41,278 nucleotides of DNA from Flavobacteriales bacterium (GTDB lineage Bacteria; Bacteroidota; Bacteroidia; Flavobacteriales_D; Sanyastnellaceae), in NCBI GenBank assembly GCA_016780385.1, contig JADHLY010000013.1, forward strand, positions 1-41,278, in the 5' to 3' direction. The translations under genes and the position numbers were made by a program. Below the pieces are notes generated by a model. The model ran no database searches. It saw only the letters and a program-made list of their open reading frames with translations, and was not told the origin of the DNA. Position 1 is the first letter of the stretch; every line of letters begins with the position of its first letter. Below are positions 28,801 through 37,257 of this stretch, piece after piece.

Positions 28801-29984
28801 GTGAGTATGCCCTCTGTCTTTCCGACCTGGATGGCGGTGGATGCAAGGACCCCTATGCGGTCAACTTTGACCCGAATGCCGTGTTCGACGATGGTTCTTG
28901 TGAGCCGACGTGCTACCCCTTGGCCATCCACATCCAACCCGACTGTGCGCCCGAAGAAACGAGCTGGAGCTTAAGCCCGGGCGGACTTTCCATCGCCGCA
29001 GGTGGGGTCCCGCAAGGCGGCCAGACGTGGAACCTCTGCCTCGATGCCGGCTGCAGGATGTTTCAAATCCAGGACCTCTCAGCCAATGGTTGGACTCCCT
29101 GCCCAGAATTCGGGGCATCCGTCACCTTGACCTGCCTCGGCGATACCCTGTTCCACCAATTCAACCCCAACTTCAGCAGCGTGCTCCAGAGTGAGGTATG
29201 CCTTCCACCTGTGGCCCACGCGGGCTGCATGTTGCCCTCGGCCTGCAACTTCGACCCGCTCGCCGATGGGCCTGCGGCATGCGATTTCTCTTGCTATGGT
29301 TGCACCGACAGCCTCGCGTGCAACTTTGACCCCGCCGCCACGCTGGGAGACGGCTCCTGCATCGCCACTTCCGGCTGCACCCATCCGGCGGCCTGCAACT
29401 TCGACCTGTTCGCGCTCTGTGACGATGGCTCGTGTGCGTTCCCAGAAGAGGGACTCGACTGCTCTGGAAATTGTCTCGGCGGCGATGCCGATGGCGATGG
29501 GGTCTGTGACGGCGATGAATTCTCCGGGTGTACGCACCCCGATGCCTGCAACTTCCTCGCCGGTGCTACCGAAGATGACAACAGCTGTTTCTTCCCGACG
29601 CTGGCATGGCCAGATGCCGACGGAGACGGCTATGGAGACGATACCCCTGGGACCGCTCAAGGCTTCTGCGGCGTGCCCCCGCCAGGCTGGGTCACCAACG
29701 CCGACGACTGCCATGACGGCGACGCCAACTTCTACCCACAAGCACCGCTGGCACCACTCGGTGGTGATGTCAATTGCGACGGCTTCGTCTCCGGCGCTGA
29801 GCTCGCGCCGTGTTCCAGCGACATCAACCAAGACGGCATCACGGCGATTGACGACCTGCTCGGGTTGCTCAGCGAATTCGGTTGTAACACAGACTGTACG
29901 CAGGATGTCGACGGCAATGGCCTCGTTTCGAGTGCGGACCTGCTGGTCTTGTTGGCGGCTTTTGGCATGGAGTGCGATCCATGA
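25848..29984 (+). CDS. Secreted Asp-box (VPS10/sortilin-like) beta-propeller protein with CNYD, MopE-like and dockerin-like C-terminus
   Basis: 1378 residues, with a signal peptide ending AHAQAQ (cleavage near residue 38). Residues about 145-775 contain about nine Asp-box motifs (TTDSGAAW, SNDGGGSW, SINGGDNW, STDGGSTW, TFDGGTSW, SDDGGNAF, STNRGTDW, SQDGGVNW and similar), the mark of BNR/VPS10-type beta-propellers also found in GH74 enzymes. No catalytic assignment is possible. A CARDB-like beta domain follows (about 782-886). After it come two divergent modules with DC-x-SW/GW and paired cysteines (about 890-1000 and 1020-1120), one CNYD-like unit between them and four after them, a MopE-like segment (DADGDGYGDDTPG ... 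DDCHDGDANFYP), and a dockerin-like pair (DINQDGITAIDD and DVDGNGLVSSAD). It shares its C-terminal architecture with the upstream metalloprotease. pepD starts 36 bp downstream with no terminator between. Confidence 0.86.
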   Translation: MPRATLQTAPVLHARLGWWKVLPALFLMAAVSLAHAQAQETDHWSVGMRDGSVALDSVVEQFNAASLEPGSRSKGFKPFQRWLDFMGPRVDAEGMRPPNAVVQRALQRAEEDRLAESNQRSISDPEWAYAGPLGPTGLGGNGRLNRLVARQDALEEWWACAPSGGLWRTTDSGAAWTPMGTDQLGSIGVSDIAFHPFDADQMWIATGDGDYGDTRSIGILKSNDGGGSWEETGLDWGAHMGRTLTRILVHPQHPDTLWTSSSLGIYRSINGGDNWIRTLTGDYASLELDPADPAHLLAGAFGNNVAESFDAGATWTVNSLDGTSFGLSRIALAFAPSAPDTVYAVAGKNSDQGFAGFWRSTDGGSTWSAQMLDGDGPNLLGWTVGGEDSGGQAWYDLTLAVHPEDPDRVHLGGINLWGTFDGGTSWACEGHWYAGGALPYLHADQHGLQYLEDGRLLVANDGGAFVFDPEGGTAEDMSAGLAITQAYRVDLDPQSIDRFIVGTQDNGTFMKHEGSWEHVLGGDGFQCAFHGALSELVYASLYYGQVFRSDDGGNAFQEIAGNAGSDEDGQGAWLTPWEVSPFNPDWIYMAKDRVYRSTNRGTDWAALEVLPGGPCTDLALAPSDISRIYAVKEYELFRSTDGQTFSELDPPNAFSWISDVLVSPEDADHLWISLSNYNDSTKVLESQDGGVNWTNVSEGLPPAPVNCLTTDRETGALYAGTDVGVYALSSAVGAQWERLSTGLPNVVVSDMLVHAPSGRLIASTYGRGLYTLELPSPPEKDAALGRMLSPRGATCEAAPEIVVPVINLGTTDIHQLHLQYGYFGGQSADTVWNGTIAPGDSAHLYLTPLEQPGGWADLSVIISSVDGSADARTSNNTRATQVLHIEGGTEVVLTFASDCFGSQNGWLFKDPMGRVLYRSGWLPALSTVSDTLCLPQDCITFEVHRDQLSGYESLMADCATGLDFSLTALGDDAPFLSAPSTEVEGEYALCLSDLDGGGCKDPYAVNFDPNAVFDDGSCEPTCYPLAIHIQPDCAPEETSWSLSPGGLSIAAGGVPQGGQTWNLCLDAGCRMFQIQDLSANGWTPCPEFGASVTLTCLGDTLFHQFNPNFSSVLQSEVCLPPVAHAGCMLPSACNFDPLADGPAACDFSCYGCTDSLACNFDPAATLGDGSCIATSGCTHPAACNFDLFALCDDGSCAFPEEGLDCSGNCLGGDADGDGVCDGDEFSGCTHPDACNFLAGATEDDNSCFFPTLAWPDADGDGYGDDTPGTAQGFCGVPPPGWVTNADDCHDGDANFYPQAPLAPLGGDVNCDGFVSGAELAPCSSDINQDGITAIDDLLGLLSEFGCNTDCTQDVDGNGLVSSADLLVLLAAFGMECDP

Positions 29985-30020
29985 CATGGTGCCCCCCGAT
30001 TTTTGGCCGAATTTCGTGCC

Positions 30021-31490
30021 ATGTCCGAAGCTGTACGCCAATTGGAACCAAAGGCCCTCTGGGGTCGGTTCGCTGACCTCAATGCCATCCCCCGTCCCTC
30101 TGGACAAGAAGCCGCTGTTTGCCGATGGATGACCGATCTCGCCAATGCGGCAGGACTCGATGTCTCCTCCGATCCTGTGGGCAACGTGCTGGTCCGTAAA
30201 CCCGCCACTCCGGGCATGGAAAACCGCAAGACGGTCATTCTGCAGAGCCACGTGGACATGGTCTGTCAGAAGAACAACGACACCGTATTTGATTTCGAAA
30301 CCGAAGGCATCCGCATGCATGTCGACGGCGATTGGGTCCGTGCCGACGGCACCACATTGGGCGCGGATAACGGACTCGGTGCGGCCACCATGTTGGCGCT
30401 GATGGAGAGCACCGACATCGCCCATCCGCCCCTTGAATTGCTCTTCACCATTGATGAAGAAACCGGGATGACCGGCGCCTTGGAATTGCAGCAAAACTGG
30501 CTGAAGGGCGACATCCTGCTCAACCTTGACACGGAAGACGACCGGGAAATCGGCATCGGCTGCGCAGGCGGCATCGACCTCGGATTCTCTGGCACCTTCC
30601 CTACCCAACCGGCTTCCGGTGGCCATGGCATCGCCATCACCGTCAAAGGAGGCAGCGGCGGCCACAGCGGCATGGACATCCACAAAGGCATCGCCAACGC
30701 CAACAAGTTGTTGGTTCGGTTGGTGCGCGAAATGATGCTCCACAACGGAGGCCGTGATGCTGTGGAATTGAGCAGCCTCGATGGCGGTGGCCTCCGCAAC
30801 GCCATCCCCCGGGAGGCCGGAGCGGTCGTCGCCTCCAGCCGGTCCGCCGCGGATTGGACTGGGGACCTCACCGATTTGATCTCCGCCATGAAGGCCGAGT
30901 ACAAGACGACCGACCCCGGCTTGACCGTCGTGCTCTCAAACGCACCGGCTCCTTCTGCAGTGCTCTCCGGCGAAGCGGCCTCTGCCTTACTTTCCGCCTT
31001 GGACATCTGCCCCAACGGCATTGACCGCATGAGCCCGGACATTCCCGGTTTGGTGCAGACCTCCAACAATGTGGCCCGCATCAAGCTCAGCGATGGGGCT
31101 GTGGAAGTGCACTGTCTCACCCGCAGTTCTGTCGACACCGAGAAGATGGACCTGGCACGGCGCATTGAGGCGGGCTTCGCCATGGCCGGACTCTCTGCCT
31201 CTCGAGGTGGAGCGTACCCTGGATGGACCCCTGACCCGGACAGCGAAGTCGTGCGCATGATGGCCGATTTGTACCGCGAATTGCACGGAGAAGAACCCCT
31301 CGTCCTGGCCTGTCACGCCGGCCTGGAGTGTGGCATTCTCGGCAGCCGCTACCCCGGGCTCGACATGGTGAGCTTTGGCCCCACCATCCTCGGTGCCCAC
31401 AGTCCCGATGAGCGTGCGTCCATCTCTTCTACCCTCAAATATTGGGCTTGGCTCCTCGAAGCACTCAAGCGCACGCCCCTTCAAGCATGA
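30021..31490 (+). CDS. pepD: Aminoacyl-histidine dipeptidase (M20 family, PepD-type)
   Basis: This cytosolic zinc peptidase hydrolyses Xaa-His and other dipeptides. The ATG at 30021 is preferred over the TTG at 30003 because MSEAVRQLEPKALWGRFADL matches the family start; the product has 489 residues, the usual size. Metal ligands and catalytic residues lie in SHVDMVCQKN (His, Asp), GADNGLGAA (Asp), DEETGMTGA (catalytic and binding Glu), NLDTEDD (Asp) and CHAGLECGIL (His). The dimerisation or lid domain contains KGGSGGHSGMDIHKG. Its stop codon overlaps the surE start (ATGA), so it heads a tightly packed housekeeping run. Confidence 0.95.
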   Translation: MSEAVRQLEPKALWGRFADLNAIPRPSGQEAAVCRWMTDLANAAGLDVSSDPVGNVLVRKPATPGMENRKTVILQSHVDMVCQKNNDTVFDFETEGIRMHVDGDWVRADGTTLGADNGLGAATMLALMESTDIAHPPLELLFTIDEETGMTGALELQQNWLKGDILLNLDTEDDREIGIGCAGGIDLGFSGTFPTQPASGGHGIAITVKGGSGGHSGMDIHKGIANANKLLVRLVREMMLHNGGRDAVELSSLDGGGLRNAIPREAGAVVASSRSAADWTGDLTDLISAMKAEYKTTDPGLTVVLSNAPAPSAVLSGEAASALLSALDICPNGIDRMSPDIPGLVQTSNNVARIKLSDGAVEVHCLTRSSVDTEKMDLARRIEAGFAMAGLSASRGGAYPGWTPDPDSEVVRMMADLYRELHGEEPLVLACHAGLECGILGSRYPGLDMVSFGPTILGAHSPDERASISSTLKYWAWLLEALKRTPLQA

Positions 31491-32287
31491 GCACAGACTC
31501 CACCTCCCGACCCCGCATCGCCATCATCAACGATGACGGCATCACCGCCAAGGGCATTCAATCCCTGGCCAGTGCGATGACCGAATTTGGGGACGTCTAT
31601 GTCATCGCCCCCGACAGCCCCCAAAGCGGCATGGGCCACGCGGTCACTTTTAGCCGCATTCTGAGGCTGCATCCCTTTGAGTTTGGTCGGGGCGTGAAAG
31701 AAGCGCATGCGTGTTCCGGCACGCCGGTGGACTGCGTCAAGCTGGCCGTGGCCGAGGTGTTCGGCGAAGACAACCTGCCGGACCTCCTCGTCTCGGGCAT
31801 CAACCACGGGAGCAACGCCTCCATCAATGTGATCTATTCCGGCACGATGTCAGCGGCCGTGGAAGGGGCCATGTGCGGCATCCCTTCGGTCGGATTTTCA
31901 CTGCTCGACGAGCGCTGGGACGCCGATTTTTCCGCCTCGGTGGCCGTCGCCAAGACCGTGGCTCGCCAAGTCCTCGAGCGCGGTTTACCGCAGGGCACTT
32001 GCCTCAACGTCAACATTCCCAAAGTGGCTCCAGAGGACCTCAAGGGGATCCGGATTTGCCGCCAGGCCATGGGCCATTGGCGCGATACTTTCGACCAGCG
32101 GGAGACTCCGGGCGGGAGCCCCTATTACTGGATGCGCGGCGAATTCCACAATCCCGACAAGGGCGAAGACACCGACATCCATGCCCTGCAACAGGGATAT
32201 GCGAGTGTCGTGCCGGTCCAATTCGACCTGACCGCCCACCATACCATCGGCACCCTCAACAGCTGGAACCTCGGCCATGGGCAGTAA
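31487..32287 (+). CDS. surE: 5'/3'-nucleotidase SurE
   Basis: SurE is a metal-dependent survival-protein phosphatase acting on nucleoside monophosphates. The ATG at 31487 overlaps the pepD stop codon and gives 266 residues with the canonical N-terminal metal site INDDGI (Asp16, Asp17), the DSPQSGMGHAVTF segment, and the conserved SGINHGSN loop. The in-frame ATG at 31442 lies inside pepD and would add 15 residues unlike the family. Its 3' end overlaps the next small gene by 11 bp. Confidence 0.95.
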   Translation: MSTDSTSRPRIAIINDDGITAKGIQSLASAMTEFGDVYVIAPDSPQSGMGHAVTFSRILRLHPFEFGRGVKEAHACSGTPVDCVKLAVAEVFGEDNLPDLLVSGINHGSNASINVIYSGTMSAAVEGAMCGIPSVGFSLLDERWDADFSASVAVAKTVARQVLERGLPQGTCLNVNIPKVAPEDLKGIRICRQAMGHWRDTFDQRETPGGSPYYWMRGEFHNPDKGEDTDIHALQQGYASVVPVQFDLTAHHTIGTLNSWNLGHGQ

Positions 32288-32585
32288 AGGGTTGGACAAC
32301 TTGCCCGCCGGTGCCCTCGCCGGCATCGCCTCTGCCCTGCTGGGCTACCTCCTGCTCGGGGTGATTTGGGGCTGGACCCAGGACGCGTCCCTCGCCTACT
32401 TCCACCGCGAAGTTTTCTTGGGAAGCCCCCTGTACAAGGACCGCATCATCAGCCTCTGCGTGCTCTCCATTGTGCCCACCTTTCACTTGGCCTACCGCCG
32501 CGAGATGGACCGTTTCGCACGCGGCACCATGCTGGTGATGGTGGTCATGGTCATCGGCATCGTCTTTTTGCAATACGGAGAATGA
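32277..32585 (+). CDS. Small membrane protein between surE and lpxB (102 aa)
   Basis: I do not recognise a named family. The protein has three probable membrane segments: about 11-32 (AGALAGIASALLGYLLLGVIW), 56-70 (IISLCVLSIVPTFHL) and 82-98 (GTMLVMVVMVIGIVFL). A short charged stretch (AYRREMDRFARG) separates the last two. It overlaps surE by 11 bp at its start and lpxB by 4 bp (ATGA) at its end, which argues that it is a real, translated gene. Its position before lpxB suggests an envelope-related role, but that is inference. Confidence 0.75.
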   Translation: MGSKGLDNLPAGALAGIASALLGYLLLGVIWGWTQDASLAYFHREVFLGSPLYKDRIISLCVLSIVPTFHLAYRREMDRFARGTMLVMVVMVIGIVFLQYGE

Positions 32586-33712
32586 GTGCTACGCCCGAAG
32601 CATCGCGCCCCCTCGGCAGGCTGTACATCCTCACTGGGGAGCCTTCCGGGGATGCGCATGCCGCCGCAGTATTGGGCGCTTTGAAGGCCCAAAACCCCCA
32701 CTTGGAAGTCCGGGGCATGGGTGGAGACGCCTTGGCTCAAGCAGGCATGACGCTGGTGGAACACGTGCGCAACACCTCCGTCATGGGGTTCGCCGAGGTG
32801 ATCCGCAAGGTGGGGTTCTTTCGTGCGCTCATGCGGCGGGTTCAAGACGACATTGCCGCCTTTAATCCCGACCGCATCCTTGTGGTCGACTACCCGGGCT
32901 TCAACCTGAGGATGGCCAAATGGGCCCATGGACTCGGTTGGTCGGTAGACATGTACATCGCGCCGCAGGTCTGGGCATGGAAACGGCGGCGCATTCACGC
33001 CATGGCGCGCGACCTCGACCGTTTGTATGTGATCCTCCCCTTCGAGGAACAACACTACGCTGAAGTCGACCTTGATGTGGAATACGTCGGGCACCCCCTT
33101 GTGGACGCCTTACCCGGCCCGCCCTCAGCGGAATCAGCATCCGAATGGCGGCAACGATGTGGACTGCATGCAGAGGCCCCGATCCTGGCGTTGCTCCCTG
33201 GATCACGCCCGCAGGAAATCGAACGCATGCTCCCCTGTCTGGTGGAAGCAGCCAGCACGCTTTCGGACTGGACCCCCGTCATTGCGGGTGCTCCAGGCAG
33301 GAAGCCCGAAGACTACCCCACGGACCTCAAGGTCCTTTTTGGCGAGACCGCAGCCTTGTATCGCCATGCCTCAGGGGGCATCATCACCAGCGGCACCGCC
33401 ACATTGGAAGCTGCGTTGTCCGGGTTGCCGCAGGTGGTGGCTTATCGCACGAGCCCCTTCACCTACCGCTTGGCCAAGTGGTTCACCCAAGTGCGTTTCA
33501 TCTCATTGGTCAACCTCATTCTGGACCGCGAAGCGGTGCCCGAGCGCATCCAACACGACTGCACGCCGACTCAATTGGCGCGCACCATAGAAACGGTACT
33601 TTCTCCCGAAGGCACGCGGGCCCAGCAAGAGGAACACAGTGCGCTCAGAAGCGTCCTCTCAAAACGCGGCGCGGCCCAAGCCGTCGCCCAAGGGCTGATG
33701 CGACCGGTTTAA
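32582..33712 (+). CDS. lpxB: Lipid-A-disaccharide synthase LpxB
   Basis: LpxB is a GT19 glycosyltransferase that joins UDP-2,3-diacylglucosamine and lipid X to make the lipid A disaccharide at the inner membrane. The ATG at 32582 overlaps the preceding stop codon; the open frame further upstream (to 32366) lies inside the previous gene. The 376-residue product starts with the family signature LYILTGEPSGDAHAAAVLGAL and has GMGGDALAQAGM, the VDYPGFNLRMAKWA segment, PQVWAWKRRRI, the VGHPLVDALP segment, LLPGSRPQEIERMLP, and TSGTATLEAALSGLPQVVAYR. Its TAA shares bases with the stop codon of the convergent MuiA-like gene. Confidence 0.96.
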   Translation: MSATPEASRPLGRLYILTGEPSGDAHAAAVLGALKAQNPHLEVRGMGGDALAQAGMTLVEHVRNTSVMGFAEVIRKVGFFRALMRRVQDDIAAFNPDRILVVDYPGFNLRMAKWAHGLGWSVDMYIAPQVWAWKRRRIHAMARDLDRLYVILPFEEQHYAEVDLDVEYVGHPLVDALPGPPSAESASEWRQRCGLHAEAPILALLPGSRPQEIERMLPCLVEAASTLSDWTPVIAGAPGRKPEDYPTDLKVLFGETAALYRHASGGIITSGTATLEAALSGLPQVVAYRTSPFTYRLAKWFTQVRFISLVNLILDREAVPERIQHDCTPTQLARTIETVLSPEGTRAQQEEHSALRSVLSKRGAAQAVAQGLMRPV

Positions 33713-35214
33713 TCCAAATCGGGCACGCGGTCATCCCGCCCGTGGCTCACGTCGTAGGCGAACTGCAGGGTACGCGATTCTCCAGCCGCAAGCGAGACCG
33801 TCCACCGCACGATGCCCGACGCTTCGTCCAGCTTGCCGCCATCCAAAGTTTCAGCGACCACTTCGACCTCTGCGCTATTGGATATGGGCAAGGGCTCCTC
33901 AACCACCACCTCGCCTGCCCGATCGCTTCGGTTGGTCACGGTGATGCGAAATGCCCGATGATGTTTGATGCGGTTGCCCAATGAAGACTTGCCGCACAGC
34001 GCAGCTTCACGACGGCGCTCCACCGTCCAAGCGCGCGCCGCGCCCGCATCGATGAGCAGGCTGTCGCCGCTTTCACTCAGCCAGACCTTGCCCACAGGGA
34101 CACCATCGATCATGAGCAAGGCCTGCTCGGCCTCCGCCACAGGTTGTGCTGGCCGGGGAAGGGCCAGCCGCAAGTTGACCACGGGAGACTGCCTTGGTAC
34201 GGTGTAGAAGCGCAAGGTCGGGGCAAGCTCTTCTGCACCGAGGCTGACATTGCGGGTCCAATCCGGACCAATCTTCTGGTCGGTCAGGGTCCAACGGGTG
34301 CCTGGGCGCACAGACGCGGCCTCCGAACGGGCGGCCGACATCAGTCCGAGGTACGATGCATCACGGACTTTGCGGTCATAGCCCTCTATAGTCTGGGGGC
34401 GGGCATCCGGCCTTTCCGAGAGGCCCCCATAGCGTGCATCGTGGAAATGAACAGGGACTGCCTTGCCGGTAACGGGCACATCGAGGTGTACCTGTGCCCG
34501 TCGGTTCCAGACCAATTTTGGCGTGGCTGACTGGGTGTTCAACTCCAAGACATCGCTGGGTGTCCAGTACTGGCCGCCGCTCCACTCGGTGACTTGGGTC
34601 GCCACATCGCCTGTGGCACCCGCCGGCCAATCGGCCTTCCAATGGTAAGCCGATCGGGGCTGAGCCTCTCTTTCTTGTTGGGTCAAAGCTTCAACTTCCG
34701 CCCGCTTCTCCTCGACCTCCATGGACAGTTCGACCTGCCGAAACAGAAGGTCCTTCATCTCGTCGTGCATCCAATCGGCCACCTCCACGAGGTCTTCCAC
34801 CAGCACCGCTTCCGAGGTTCCACCCACTTTCCGGTTGGCCCGCAACAGCGCCAAGTCTTCTTCGACCAGCTGCAATTGGGCCTGCTTCAAAGCCCACTCA
34901 ACGCGGGCATTTTCCAGCATGTCGGTCAGCGCGCGCAACTGCCCCTCACCTGCATCGGTCTGCCAAGGGGCGACATCCATGCGTACAGCGCCCCATTGGT
35001 CGAGTGCACCACCCGGAAACAACAGTACATCGCCGACAGCAGAGCCATGAAAACTGCGCGCGATGCGGCCGCCTTCATCACCGGCATCGGCGCTCCAGGT
35101 CACCACAGCGGCATCCCGGAACACATCCACATGATCCACGGTCTGTGCATGGAGGGCGACATTCAAGGAGGCCCCAGCCGCCCATGCCACTGTTGTCAAA
35201 AGTGATAAACGCAT
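33709..35214 (-). CDS. MuiA-like protein (DUF4139/DUF4140 family)
   Basis: 501 residues with a signal peptide ending ALHAQ (about residue 24). The N-terminal part (VDHVDVFRDAAVVTW, then FPGGALDQWGAVRMD) resembles DUF4140. A long helical or coiled-coil segment follows (about 90-165, ALKQAQLQLVEEDLALLR and MEVEEKRAEVEALTQQ). The C-terminal half (about 220-500) resembles DUF4139 beta structure, with LNTQSATPKLVWNRRAQVHL and RAFRITVTNRSDRAGEVVVE. Such proteins are annotated as mucoidy-inhibitor-like; the biochemical role is unknown. It lies 22 bp after the DUF4249 gene on the same strand and shares 4 bp tail-to-tail with lpxB. Confidence 0.8.
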   Translation of the reverse strand: MRLSLLTTVAWAAGASLNVALHAQTVDHVDVFRDAAVVTWSADAGDEGGRIARSFHGSAVGDVLLFPGGALDQWGAVRMDVAPWQTDAGEGQLRALTDMLENARVEWALKQAQLQLVEEDLALLRANRKVGGTSEAVLVEDLVEVADWMHDEMKDLLFRQVELSMEVEEKRAEVEALTQQEREAQPRSAYHWKADWPAGATGDVATQVTEWSGGQYWTPSDVLELNTQSATPKLVWNRRAQVHLDVPVTGKAVPVHFHDARYGGLSERPDARPQTIEGYDRKVRDASYLGLMSAARSEAASVRPGTRWTLTDQKIGPDWTRNVSLGAEELAPTLRFYTVPRQSPVVNLRLALPRPAQPVAEAEQALLMIDGVPVGKVWLSESGDSLLIDAGAARAWTVERRREAALCGKSSLGNRIKHHRAFRITVTNRSDRAGEVVVEEPLPISNSAEVEVVAETLDGGKLDEASGIVRWTVSLAAGESRTLQFAYDVSHGRDDRVPDLD

Positions 35215-35236
35215 GGCGGCAATTTCCGCCTTGCCG

Positions 35237-36187
35237 TCAGGGGATGCAAATCACCGTATCCACAAAAGGTGAATACGCCACCCACAGGCCAATTCCGCCG
35301 TTGATATTGGACGCCACATCTGCAGGGTTGGCAAAAGGAGAACCTTGGGCCTGTATCTGCTCTTCCATGCTCGCGATGGCCTCAAAAGCACCGCGGTCAA
35401 TGTGGTCCCATCGGATGATGACGGTGTCCCCCGTTTTGTAAAAGCCAATCTCATCGGGATTGGCATCTTCCTCAAAATCTTCGGCTGTGACCGGTCGGAA
35501 TTGAGAGAACTCAAATGCGAGGCCGTTGAACAGGGCATCCTCAATCACCGAAATTGAAGTGTACAGAAATCCCGGGTCCTTTCCCTCGCGCATGGCGCTC
35601 CAACGGTAGGCATTGCCCAATGAATCCGGATCCTCAAAATTGGCATAGATAAAGCCGAGTGAATCGGTGTTGCCCGGCACCTCAAACCACACACTGTCGA
35701 GTGCAACCGCAGGGTTAAGCTTGCTGACGGCGGTGGCGGTGTCGCCATCCAAAACCGCTTCAATGCCATAGGTACGCCCCACTTCACCCAGCGTGGAAAA
35801 GCTGGTGTAGGCGCACAAGTTGCTCAGGGCGAGGACTTCCGAGGGTATGCCCAACACAGCAGCGGCGAGCGCCAACTCTTCTGGTCCCAAAGCACCCGCA
35901 CACACCTCGTCGAGCACCAAGGCGTCACCATCCACAGTCAGCGTCACGGTACCACCGCCTTCGTACAAGGAGCCCAATAAGGTCGCATCGACGGGCGCGA
36001 AGTAATCCTGTGACCGACTCAGCAAGACCACAGGCGGTTGACCTGGCTCGATCCTGCCCTCCACCACCAGCAGAGGCTCGGCATCAGGGATACTCACCGT
36101 GATGGGCGTCTCGCAGCCAAAAAAGGAAACGACAGCAACGCAAGTTCCCATCAACAGGAAGGTACGGAAGCGGGAGAGCAATGGCAT
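35237..36187 (-). CDS. DUF4249-type lipoprotein
   Basis: The ATG at 36187 is preferred over 36217 because it gives a compact lipoprotein signal (FLLMGTCVAVVSFFGC, Cys25), yielding 316 residues. The N-terminal half is beta-rich (EPLLVVEGRIEPGQPPVVLL) and the overall pattern matches DUF4249, a Bacteroidota outer-membrane-associated family often encoded next to TonB-dependent receptors. No such receptor is adjacent here; the partial one at the left edge is 33 kb away. Function is unknown. It is divergent from nusB and is followed at 22 bp by the MuiA-like gene. Confidence 0.75.
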   Translation of the reverse strand: MPLLSRFRTFLLMGTCVAVVSFFGCETPITVSIPDAEPLLVVEGRIEPGQPPVVLLSRSQDYFAPVDATLLGSLYEGGGTVTLTVDGDALVLDEVCAGALGPEELALAAAVLGIPSEVLALSNLCAYTSFSTLGEVGRTYGIEAVLDGDTATAVSKLNPAVALDSVWFEVPGNTDSLGFIYANFEDPDSLGNAYRWSAMREGKDPGFLYTSISVIEDALFNGLAFEFSQFRPVTAEDFEEDANPDEIGFYKTGDTVIIRWDHIDRGAFEAIASMEEQIQAQGSPFANPADVASNINGGIGLWVAYSPFVDTVICIP

Positions 36188-36312
36188 GTCTAGATGGGGT
36201 TCGACGAAAGAACGCACGGCGCGCTCCCATGTTCAAAATTACCACCATTCGCCCTACGAGAATGTCAAAAAAGCGGCCGCTTTGACCGACCTTTCGACCC
36301 TCGCTATTTCAC

Positions 36313-37257
36313 ATGTTCAATCGCCGTCAGCTTCGCATCAAAGTGCTCCACGTTCTGTATGCATTCCATGCAGACAAAGAAGGCTCGGTTCAGGATGCCC
36401 ACAAGCACCTGATGAAGTCCCTTGAGAAGACGTACGATTTGTACCTCCTGCTCTTGATGCTGATTGGAGAGTTTCAAGATGCCGCCATTGAGCGCATCGA
36501 GAAGGGCCGCATGAAGAAGCAGCCGACTTCTGAGGATTTGCACCCCAACACGAAGTTCGTCAACAACAAGCCCATGCGGGTCATCATTAAGAGCAAGGCC
36601 ATTGCCAAGGAGGCGGCCAACCGCAGCTTGGGATGGGGCCAAGAGCAGGATATGGTAAAGAAACTCTTCAAGTCCCTCGTCGCCAGCGAAGAGTACATCG
36701 CGTACATGGAAAACGAGGAGCGCGGTTTCCAGCACGACCGCGAATCCCTCAACCGGATGTTCCGCAAGCACATCGTCAACGATGAATCCTTGCAGGAGTG
36801 GCTCGAAGAGCAGAGCATCATGTGGAGCGACGACCTCGATCTGGCCTGCTCCATCGTCCTCAAGACGGTCAAGACCATTTCTGAAGATTCCGACGACCTG
36901 ACCTTGAGCGGCATGTGGAAGGAAGAAGGGGACGACCGTGAATTCCTCGAAAACCTGTTCAGCAAGACGTTGGACTTGGCCGGCGAGCACGACGCCCTCA
37001 TCGAGCAGGCTGCGTCAAATTGGGACCTCGACCGGATCGCAACCATCGACCTCATCCTGCTGAGAATGGCCTTGGCTGAAGCCCGTTCGTTCGAAACGGT
37101 TCCGCTCAAAGTGACCATGAATGAGTACATCGACCTGGCGAAGTTTTACAGCACGGAGAAATCCGGGGCCTTCGTCAATGGGGTGCTCGACAAACTTTTT
37201 GACGCCATGCGCGAGGATGGCACCATCGTCAAAACCGGAAGGGGCCTGATCGGATGA
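36313..37257 (+). CDS. nusB: Transcription antitermination factor NusB, long Bacteroidota form
   Basis: NusB binds boxA RNA with NusE (S10) and promotes antitermination of rRNA operons. The 314-residue protein begins with the NusB-typical MFNRRQLRIKVLHVLYAF and ends with the conserved core IATIDLILLRMALAE and VTMNEYIDLAKFYSTEKSGA FVNGVLDKL. Between these is an insert of about 150 charged residues (about 60-215), making it roughly twice the E. coli length; such long forms are usual in Bacteroidota. It is the first gene of a plus-strand operon, and its stop codon overlaps the DUF1573 start (ATGA). Confidence 0.92.
   Translation: MFNRRQLRIKVLHVLYAFHADKEGSVQDAHKHLMKSLEKTYDLYLLLLMLIGEFQDAAIERIEKGRMKKQPTSEDLHPNTKFVNNKPMRVIIKSKAIAKEAANRSLGWGQEQDMVKKLFKSLVASEEYIAYMENEERGFQHDRESLNRMFRKHIVNDESLQEWLEEQSIMWSDDLDLACSIVLKTVKTISEDSDDLTLSGMWKEEGDDREFLENLFSKTLDLAGEHDALIEQAASNWDLDRIATIDLILLRMALAEARSFETVPLKVTMNEYIDLAKFYSTEKSGAFVNGVLDKLFDAMREDGTIVKTGRGLIG

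Noticed and set aside
32366-32581. Upstream extension of lpxB by 72 codons
   Set aside because: It lies inside the small membrane-protein gene in another frame and encodes a His/Pro/Arg-rich stretch unlike LpxB.
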